Source: Actinomycetes bacterium
Lineage (GTDB): Bacteria > Actinomycetota > Acidimicrobiia > Acidimicrobiales > Acidimicrobiaceae
DNA: 5,155 nt
Assembly: GCA_021823385.1 (NCBI GenBank)
Contig: JAKAOC010000217.1
Location: 1 to 5,155, forward strand
Reading direction: 5' to 3'
Shown: positions 1-4,219 of the stretch, in pieces
Layout of the letters: each line of letters starts with the position of its first letter
How positions within the stretch are numbered: position 1 is the stretch's first letter
Notes under the pieces: generated by a model
Seen by the model: the letters and a program-made list of their open reading frames with translations, nothing else
What the model was told of the DNA's origin: nothing
Database searches by the model: none
Position numbers and translations under genes: made by a program

Positions 1-636
1 ACCAAGCCGGTGCCGCTCCTGGAGGGGGCAATTCTCGCCGATACCGCCCGCGCTTTGACTGGACGCCAGCTGCAGCAGCCGCCGGTCTACTCGGCCAAGA
101 AGGTTGCCGGTGTGCGCGCCCATGACCTGGCGCGGCGCGGCGAGCGTCCTGATCTGGCCCCGGTCGAAGTCGAGATTTTTGAACTGGGGATAACTTCCGT
201 CGAGGGTGAAGATGCCCTGAGCCTGGAGGTCGTGTGCTCCCGGGGCACCTACGTCCGCTCCCTGGGGGAGGCAATCGCGCAGCGCCTAGGGACCGTCGGC
301 CACCTGAGCGAGCTGCGGCGCACCTATTCGGACGGCTTTTCCATCGACGATGCGGTCCCGTTGGAGGAGTTCTCCCCTTCGAGCCTCCTTCCCATGTGGG
401 TAGTGCTCGAGGGGTTCGCCATCGGCTTCATCGATGGGGTGGCCTTGGAGGCGGCGCGCCACGGCCACCCGATTCCCGCAGCCGCCGCGGGCCTGGAGGC
501 GGGGCGCGAGGGGCACCTGGCGGTCCTGTTCGCTGGTGCGCCGAGGGAGCGGGCGGACCTTGGCAGCCAAGAGCCGGTAGGAATCTACCGAATGCGTTCG
601 GGCAGCCTTGTGGCCGAGATGGTGCTGGCCGGCTGA
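1..636 (+). CDS. truB: tRNA pseudouridine(55) synthase TruB, 3' portion (5' end outside window)
   Basis: TruB isomerises U55 to pseudouridine in the T-loop of tRNAs in the cytoplasm. The frame is open from base 1 and gives 211 residues before TGA at 634-636. Family enzymes are about 290-310 residues, so roughly 85-95 N-terminal residues, including the catalytic-Asp motif, lie upstream of the window. Visible family signatures are QQPPVYSAKK (fragment residues 25-34), GVRAHDLARRG (37-47) and CSRGTYVRSLGEAIAQRLG (79-97), followed by LSELRRTYSDGFS (102-114). The last ~80 residues fit the divergent PUA-like C-terminal domain seen in actinobacterial TruB. The usual Tyr in the G-x-R-A-Y-x-x-A-R motif is His here. 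It lies 85 bases upstream of ribF on the same strand, an arrangement common in Actinobacteria. Identification is firm from motifs and context; the N-terminus cannot be judged. Confidence 0.95.
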   Translation, partial: TKPVPLLEGAILADTARALTGRQLQQPPVYSAKKVAGVRAHDLARRGERPDLAPVEVEIFELGITSVEGEDALSLEVVCSRGTYVRSLGEAIAQRLGTVGHLSELRRTYSDGFSIDDAVPLEEFSPSSLLPMWVVLEGFAIGFIDGVALEAARHGHPIPAAAAGLEAGREGHLAVLFAGAPRERADLGSQEPVGIYRMRSGSLVAEMVLAG

Positions 637-642
637 GCTCCC

Positions 643-688
643 TCCACCAAGCTTGGGCTATCGGGCCCCATTAGGATCTAGTGGTGGA
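643..688 (+). repeat. Inverted repeat in the truB-ribF gap
   Basis: TCCACCA (643-649) is perfectly complementary to TGGTGGA (682-688), with 32 bases between. A weak inner pairing of TGGG (654-657) with CCCA (667-670) is also possible. There is no T-tract, so it does not look like an intrinsic terminator. It could be an intercistronic stem affecting mRNA processing, or chance. No FMN-riboswitch-like sequence is seen in the 85-base gap. Confidence 0.25.
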
Positions 689-721
689 ACGCATAGACCG
701 GAACAGGGAATTCGAGGGCAG

Positions 722-1702
722 ATGAAGGTAATCACGCCGGCAAGGCAGCTCCCGCTATCCGCCTCGGCGATAACCATCGGAACCTTCGACGGAGTCCACA
801 GGGGCCATCGGCATCTTCTCAGCCGCGCCATCGAGTTCGCGGCGTCGATGGGAATTCCATCCGTTGCGGTCACCTTCCATCCGCACCCCGCCTCGGTGGT
901 GAGGCCGGAGAGCGCGCCCAAGCTGATCAACTCCTTCGAGGAGCGCCTCGCATTGTTCGAGGAGGTGGGTGTCGATTTCTGCTACCTGGTCGAGTTCGAC
1001 CAAGCGCGTGCCAATGAGTCCGCGGAGGACTTCGTCCGCTCGACGCTCGTCGAGGAACTCGGCGCCAAGGCCGTGGTAGTGGGGCCGGACTTCCGCTTCG
1101 GGCACCGGCGGGGCGGCGACGTCGATCTCCTGAGGTACCTGGGGGCCAGCCTGGGATTCGTGGTCGAGGCCGACCCGTTCGTCATGACGGACGGAAGGCA
1201 GGCGGCACGGGTGCGCAAGGCGCTGGGCCATGATGACGACGGGGTCGAGATCGTCATCTCCTCGACGCTGATCCGAAGCCTGATCGCCAAGGGAGAGGTG
1301 GAGCTGGGTAACGAGCTCCTGGGCCGGGACTTCTTTATCACCGGACTCGTCAACTCGGGAGATGGCAGAGGTGGAGGGGAGCTCGGCTTTCCGACCGCCA
1401 ACGTCGCCTATTCGCCGGCCAGGCTTTTACCCGCAGACGGCGTCTATGCGGGGTGGGTCCGATTCGGCCTCACCAAGGCGGCAGCGGCGATTTCTGTGGG
1501 CACGAGGCCCACTTACTACCCGCAGGGAGGGGACCGGCTGATAGAGGCCTTCGTTCTCGACTTCGCGGGCGATCTCTATGGGCGGGAGATCTCCGTTGGC
1601 TTCCAGCGTTTCCTGCGTGTCCAGGAAGCCTTCACCACCAGTGCCGACTTGTTGGAGCAGATAGAGCACGACGTGGCCATGGTGAGAGAGCAATGGCGGT
1701 AG
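722..1702 (+). CDS. ribF: Bifunctional riboflavin kinase / FMN adenylyltransferase (FAD synthetase) RibF
   Basis: RibF phosphorylates riboflavin to FMN and adenylates FMN to FAD in the cytosol. The 326-residue protein is full length for bacterial RibF. The N-terminal nucleotidyltransferase half carries ITIGTFDGVHRGH (residues 17-29, with the HxGH motif), TFHPHP (51-56), GPDFRFGHRRGGD (121-133) and ISSTLIR (179-185). The C-terminal kinase half starts near residue 200 with LLGRDFFITG. It then has GRGGGELGFPTAN (215-227; PTAN binds nucleotide/Mg in known enzymes), LPADGVYAGW (236-245), SVGTRPT (258-264) and IEAFVLDF (274-281), where Glu275 matches the family catalytic base, then DLYG (284-287). 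The frame is open upstream to 608, but only the ATG at 722 sits at the homologous N-terminus. It has GAGGG at 714-718 and AGGGA at 705-709 as possible Shine-Dalgarno sites. It follows truB, probably in the same operon, and ends 78 bases before rpsO. Confidence 0.97.
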   Translation: MKVITPARQLPLSASAITIGTFDGVHRGHRHLLSRAIEFAASMGIPSVAVTFHPHPASVVRPESAPKLINSFEERLALFEEVGVDFCYLVEFDQARANESAEDFVRSTLVEELGAKAVVVGPDFRFGHRRGGDVDLLRYLGASLGFVVEADPFVMTDGRQAARVRKALGHDDDGVEIVISSTLIRSLIAKGEVELGNELLGRDFFITGLVNSGDGRGGGELGFPTANVAYSPARLLPADGVYAGWVRFGLTKAAAAISVGTRPTYYPQGGDRLIEAFVLDFAGDLYGREISVGFQRFLRVQEAFTTSADLLEQIEHDVAMVREQWR

Positions 1703-1744
1703 CAGAATCCTGGGCAGGCTCTAAGATGTTCTCTCCGTATCGGC

Positions 1745-1779
1745 AAGTGCGCCTCCAGGACGCGACGCTTAAGGTTGGA
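1745..1779 (+). promoter_or_regulatory. Candidate rpsO leader hairpin / pseudoknot
   Basis: AAGTGCGC (1745-1752) can pair with GCG-A-CGCTT (1762-1770), giving 8 base pairs that include one U-G pair and one bulged A at 1765. The loop is 9 bases (1753-1761). Loop bases TCCA (1754-1757) are complementary to TGGA (1776-1779), just before the rpsO ATG, so an H-type pseudoknot is possible. S15 is known in several bacteria to repress its own translation by binding a structured leader. The fold here was found by eye and the regulatory role is inference; it does not match a known S15 leader class that I can recall base for base. Confidence 0.4.
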
Positions 1780-1780
1780 A

Positions 1781-2038
1781 ATGATTGACAAGAAGGCGAT
1801 AATCGCAGAGTATGGGCAGAACGAGAGCGACACTGGCACGCCCGAGGTTCAGGTTGCGCTGCTCAGCGCCCGCATCTCCAACCTGACCGAGCACTTGCGC
1901 ACGCACAAGGGCGACCACCACACTCGCCGCGGATTGATGATGCTGATCGGCCAGCGGCGCCGTCTCCTTGACTACCTTCGGGATCAGGACGTCGAGCGTT
2001 ACCGCACCTTGATCGCGCGTCTCGGGATCCGTCGCTAG
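1781..2038 (+). CDS. rpsO: 30S ribosomal protein S15
   Basis: S15 is a primary 16S rRNA-binding protein that helps organise the central domain of the 30S subunit. The 85-residue product is close to the usual ~89. It has the family core [35 protein letters not shown] and the C-terminal [13 protein letters not shown]; the DTG and HxxDHHxRRG elements contact rRNA in known structures. ATG at 1781 is chosen because AAGG (1771-1774) lies six bases upstream. A TTG at 1775 would add only two residues and would overlap the spacer. The gene follows ribF by 78 bases and is closed by an intrinsic terminator 18 bases after its stop codon. pnp, its usual downstream partner, is displaced by about 2.2 kb. 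The short leader can form a hairpin that may control translation. Confidence 0.98.
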   Translation: MIDKKAIIAEYGQNESDTGTPEVQVALLSARISNLTEHLRTHKGDHHTRRGLMMLIGQRRRLLDYLRDQDVERYRTLIARLGIRR

Positions 2039-2056
2039 GGCTCCTTTCGGCCAACG

Positions 2057-2083
2057 AAACCCGGGCTTCAGGCCCGGGTTTTT
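2057..2083 (+). terminator. Rho-independent terminator after rpsO
   Basis: AAACCCGGGC (2057-2066) pairs perfectly with GCCCGGGTTT (2072-2081) around the 5-base loop TTCAG. The stem runs into five T residues (2079-2083). This is a textbook intrinsic terminator for the truB-ribF-rpsO transcript. A small upstream hairpin, TTTCG (2045-2049) with CGAAA (2055-2059), would compete for the three A residues at the stem base and might allow some readthrough. Confidence 0.9.
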
Positions 2084-2156
2084 GCATTTAAATGTGAATA
2101 TTGGTCGAAAGTGGCCATCCGCATGACTTCGCGCGCGCATAAGTGAGTTTCAGAGT

Positions 2157-2162
2157 GATAAT
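2157..2162 (+). promoter_or_regulatory. Weak candidate -10 box for the permease gene
   Basis: GATAAT matches five of six bases of the TATAAT consensus, in an AT-richer patch after the rpsO terminator. It would place the transcript start near 2169, about 39 bases before the permease ATG. I see no convincing -35 hexamer 16-19 bases upstream; that stretch is CG-alternating. The call therefore rests on position and one hexamer only. Some promoter between 2084 and 2207 is expected because of the terminator upstream. Confidence 0.25.
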
Positions 2163-2171
2163 TTCTGGCTC

Positions 2172-2192
2172 GGTGGTCCGGGGGAGACCGCC
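2172..2192 (+). promoter_or_regulatory. Hairpin in the 5' leader of the permease gene
   Basis: GGTGGTC (2172-2178) pairs with GACCGCC (2186-2192), giving seven pairs with one G-U and a G-rich 7-base loop (CGGGGGA). It lies directly before the AAAGGA ribosome-binding site (2195-2200). It could stabilise the mRNA 5' end or affect ribosome access. No T-tract follows, so it is not a terminator. The function is unknown. Confidence 0.35.
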
Positions 2193-2207
2193 TGAAAGGA
2201 ATCAACT

Positions 2208-3848
2208 ATGAAATCAGAAGTGGGGAGCCCTGTGGGCCTGAAGAAAGAGATGTCGCGTCTTGACCTGACAATGGCGGGTCTGGGCGCGATTATCGGTTCG
2301 GGCTGGCTCTTCGGCGTGCTTTACGCTGCCAACGACGCCGGGCCGGCGGCTATCGTCTCCTGGCTCATCGGTGGCGCGGCAGTGGCACTGATCGGCCTGG
2401 TCTATGCCGAACTCTCCGGAATGCTTCCGGAGGCCGGCGGCATTGCCCGGTACCCGCACTTCACCCATGGCTCTTTGACGGGTTTCATGATGGGCTGGGC
2501 GGCATTTATTGCCTACGCCACGGTACCCGCAATTGAAGCCGAGGCCGTGGTGCAGTATGCGGAGCACTACATCCCGAGCTTTGCCAGCAGCACCCTCGCA
2601 CGCTTTGTTGCAGAGGCCGTATTGCTGGTGATCTTCTTCTTGATCAACTACTACGGGGTCAAGGCTTTTGCCAAGACCAACACCGTGGTGACCTCGATCA
2701 AGTTCATCATGCCCACCCTTACGGTGCTTGTGTTCCTGTTCGTTGCGCCGCACTGGAGCAACCTCAGCTACCATGCAACCTCGGCGTCGATCCCAGGCGG
2801 GTTCGCACCCTTCGGTGTCACCGGGATCTTGAAGGCAGTGGCGCTCTCGGGCGTCGTCTTCGCATTCCTGGGTTTCCGCCAGGCGGTCGATTTGGCGGGC
2901 GAGGCGCGTAACCCTCAGAGGGATGCGCCGCGTGCGATCATCACCGCTATCGCCATCGCGATCGTGCTGTACGCCCTCCTGCAGGTCGTCTTCATCATCG
3001 GTGTGCCGGTCGCGGATCTTTCCAAGGGCTGGGCCGCGCTTAACTTCAGCGGGCCGTTCGCCCAGGTGGCGAGTGCGCTTGGTCTGGGATGGCTGGCGAC
3101 GCTGCTCTACGCTGACGCGGTGCTTTCACCGGCGGGCACGGGCAACGTTTACCTTGCCTCGACCGCGCGCGTCGTCTATGCGCTTGCCAACAACAAGTAT
3201 CTGCATCCGGTCTTCAGGAAGCTGAATCCGCGCTCGTCGGTGCCGTTCCTGGGACTGATTGCCACCCTGATCGTTGGCGTCCTGGCCCTGTTGCCGTTCC
3301 CAACCTGGCAGAGCCTGGTCGGCGTCATCTCGGCGGCGACTGTGTTCACCTACATGATCGGCCCGATCTCGGCATCCGTCTTGAGGAAGACCCACGACGA
3401 CGCCCACCGGCCGTTCCGCCTTGGTGGTCTCTCGGTGATCTCGCCGCTGGCATTCGTCATGGGTACCTTGATCATTTATTGGACCGGTTGGAACATCGAC
3501 TGGAAGCTGGTTGTGGCGATCCTCGTTGGAACCATCATCTATGCCATTGCCGCCTCCCGCTCGGGCACCAGCCTGCAAAAGGTTGACGGGGCATCGATAA
3601 AGAGTGCGGCCTGGCTGGTGCTCTACCTGGTCTTCCTGCTCGCAATGACCTATTTTGGCTCCTCGGCATTCGGGGCGCCTTACAACCATGGCAAGGGCCT
3701 AATCGAGTATCCGCTCGACCTGGTCGTTGTCGCCGTCGCTGGTTTCATCTTCTTCTATGCGGGCGTGGCCTCCGGCCGCCGCACGGAGGAGAGCGAGGCC
3801 GCGGTCGCCAACGCTGCTGCTAATCGGGCGGCAACGGAAGGCGCATAA
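2208..3848 (+). CDS. APC-superfamily amino acid permease (substrate unassigned)
   Basis: This is a 546-residue integral membrane protein, likely a proton- or cation-coupled amino acid importer. TM1 (about residues 20-41) holds GAIIGSGWLFG, the glycine-rich unwound segment that binds the amino acid backbone in APC transporters. TM2 (46-68) is followed by YAELSGMLPEAGGIARYP (66-83), a hallmark of the family. GEARNPQRDAPRAI (231-244) is the conserved loop before TM7. Other hydrophobic spans are near 90-115, 132-150, 162-181, 205-224, 242-266, 288-306, 346-364, 367-390, 407-427, 433-450, 467-485 and 502-521, so about 14 helices. The tail is Ala-rich and polar (522-546). The GSGWLFG and PAIEAEAVVQY text recalls the aspartate-proton symporter subgroup (YveA-like), from memory only, so the substrate stays open. 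ATG 2208 is the first start after an in-frame TGA at 2193 and has AAAGGA 7 bases upstream. Terminator-like hairpins on both sides make it a separate transcription unit splitting rpsO from pnp. Confidence 0.9.
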   Translation: MKSEVGSPVGLKKEMSRLDLTMAGLGAIIGSGWLFGVLYAANDAGPAAIVSWLIGGAAVALIGLVYAELSGMLPEAGGIARYPHFTHGSLTGFMMGWAAFIAYATVPAIEAEAVVQYAEHYIPSFASSTLARFVAEAVLLVIFFLINYYGVKAFAKTNTVVTSIKFIMPTLTVLVFLFVAPHWSNLSYHATSASIPGGFAPFGVTGILKAVALSGVVFAFLGFRQAVDLAGEARNPQRDAPRAIITAIAIAIVLYALLQVVFIIGVPVADLSKGWAALNFSGPFAQVASALGLGWLATLLYADAVLSPAGTGNVYLASTARVVYALANNKYLHPVFRKLNPRSSVPFLGLIATLIVGVLALLPFPTWQSLVGVISAATVFTYMIGPISASVLRKTHDDAHRPFRLGGLSVISPLAFVMGTLIIYWTGWNIDWKLVVAILVGTIIYAIAASRSGTSLQKVDGASIKSAAWLVLYLVFLLAMTYFGSSAFGAPYNHGKGLIEYPLDLVVVAVAGFIFFYAGVASGRRTEESEAAVANAAANRAATEGA

Positions 3849-3861
3849 CCACTAATAAAGG

Positions 3862-3888
3862 GCGGATCGCCGCCAGAGCGATCCGCTT
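3862..3888 (+). terminator. Hairpin terminator after the permease gene
   Basis: GCGGATCGC (3862-3870) and GCGATCCGC (3878-3886) form a perfect 9-bp stem with a 7-base loop. Two G-U pairs at its base (3860-3861 with 3887-3888) can extend it. It begins 13 bases after the permease stop codon. The downstream T-tract is poor (TTGT), as is often tolerated in high-GC Actinobacteria, so its efficiency alone is uncertain. Confidence 0.65.
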
Positions 3889-3895
3889 GTCCCCG

Positions 3896-3945
3896 GCGGG
3901 GCCCGACGCCGACCGTATGGTCGAGCCGTCGGGCCCCGCGCGTTT
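3896..3945 (+). terminator. Second, very stable GC-rich hairpin after the permease gene
   Basis: GCGGGGCCCGACG (3896-3908) is perfectly complementary to CGTCGGGCCCCGC (3927-3939), giving 13 pairs. Inside, CGACC (3910-3914) pairs with GGTCG (3919-3923) around a GTAT loop. The stem is followed by GCG and TTT (3943-3945). Together with the preceding hairpin it forms a tandem terminator or an mRNA 3'-end protecting structure. The 3' arm can instead pair with CGGGGCCC-type sequence at 3949-3956. Confidence 0.65.
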
Positions 3946-3989
3946 CAACGGGGCCCTATCGGCCCACATCAGGGCATCCGGAGGCTAAG

Positions 3990-4076
3990 ATGGCCCGGAA
4001 CGCTTTATGCGCCTGCCGGCGTGGCTTGCCGCTCTGTGCGAAGTCGCACCGTATTGCTTCTGCAGCTGCCAGTTGA
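3990..4076 (+). CDS. Possible 28-residue leader peptide upstream of pnp
   Basis: A strong Shine-Dalgarno, GGAGG (3980-3984), lies five bases before ATG 3990. The ORF reads 28 codons to TGA at 4074-4076 and begins MARNALCACRRGLPLC, with three Cys residues (7, 9, 16) and several Arg. It contains one TTA codon (4005-4007), which is rare in high-GC genomes. The stop codon lies inside the 5' arm of the long pnp-leader stem-loop, so a terminating ribosome would mask that arm. About 60% of third positions are G or C, lower than expected for this genome, so coding evidence is modest. I do not recognise the peptide. It may be a regulatory upstream ORF or a chance ORF; the case rests on the ribosome-binding site and its placement. 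Confidence 0.3.
   Translation: MARNALCACRRGLPLCAKSHRIASAAAS
4036..4049 (+). repeat. Short hairpin inside the pnp leader
   Basis: GTGCG (4036-4040) pairs with CGCAC (4045-4049) around the 4-base loop AAGT. It lies within the possible leader ORF, eight bases before the long stem-loop that begins at 4057. It is a small stem and may be incidental. Confidence 0.35.
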
Positions 4077-4123
4077 GCATGCCTAGGAATTCCGAGACAT
4101 GCTCAACTGGGAACTGCAGGGAG
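4057..4123 (+). promoter_or_regulatory. Long stem-loop in the pnp leader, candidate RNase III processing site
   Basis: CCAGTTGAGCATG (4069-4081) is perfectly complementary to CATGCTCAACTGG (4098-4110), 13 pairs. A 3x3 internal loop separates this from an outer stem, CTGCAG (4060-4065) with CTGCAG (4114-4119). G-U pairs at 4058-4059 with 4120-4121 can extend it. The 16-base loop contains GGAATTCC, itself self-complementary. The total is about 19-21 pairs, within the length RNase III cleaves. In E. coli and Streptomyces, RNase III cuts a leader or intergenic duplex upstream of pnp, and in E. coli PNPase then represses its own mRNA. The structure is seen directly; the RNase III and autoregulation role is inferred from position 97 bases before pnp. 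Confidence 0.6.
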
Positions 4124-4154
4124 AGCCGATACAGGCCGGGCCGCAGCCGCATGA

Positions 4155-4200
4155 GCGTTTAACATACCTGTTCAAGCGCCGTGCCAGAGTGGCTGAGGCG
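4155..4200 (+). promoter_or_regulatory. Mutually exclusive hairpins just upstream of pnp
   Basis: Fold A pairs GCGTTT (4155-4160) with AAGCGC (4174-4179) and AACA (4161-4164) with TGTT (4169-4172), around a TACC loop with one bulged C at 4173. Fold B pairs CGCC (4177-4180) with GGCG (4197-4200) and GCCA (4183-4186) with TGGC (4190-4193). Both folds need bases 4177-4179, so they cannot form together. They end 12-19 bases before the ribosome-binding site of pnp. A switching role is speculative. Confidence 0.35.
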
Positions 4201-4219
4201 CACGTCAACCTGAGGAAAC

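Noticed and set aside
608..721. N-terminal extension of RibF from a TTG at 608
   Set aside because: The extra 38 residues overlap the truB end, do not resemble RibF, and the ATG at 722 matches the family N-terminus.
637..721. FMN riboswitch upstream of ribF
   Set aside because: The 85-base gap is too short and lacks the conserved FMN-element sequences.
755..1231. Antisense frame of 158 codons opposite ribF
   Set aside because: No family signature, and it is fully contained in a well-supported gene on the other strand.
1775..1780. TTG at 1775 as the rpsO start
   Set aside because: ATG 1781 has a better-spaced Shine-Dalgarno (AAGG 1771-1774), and TTG 1775 would directly abut it.
2214..2774. 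Antisense frame of 186 codons opposite the permease (another lies at 3126-3689)
   Set aside because: These are shadow frames of a clear permease gene; their His/Arg/Gln-rich products are typical of antisense translation of membrane proteins.
4032..4057. pnp promoter from TTGCCG (4026-4031) and CGTATT (4050-4055)
   Set aside because: The -10 match is only three of six, and the start would fall inside the long stem and destroy it.
4181..4203. tRNA-like 5' text (GCCAGAGTGGCTGAGG) resembling the start of a class II tRNA
   Set aside because: No anticodon stem, variable arm or T-arm (GGTTCGAATCC-like) follows; the pnp start codon begins 17 bases later.
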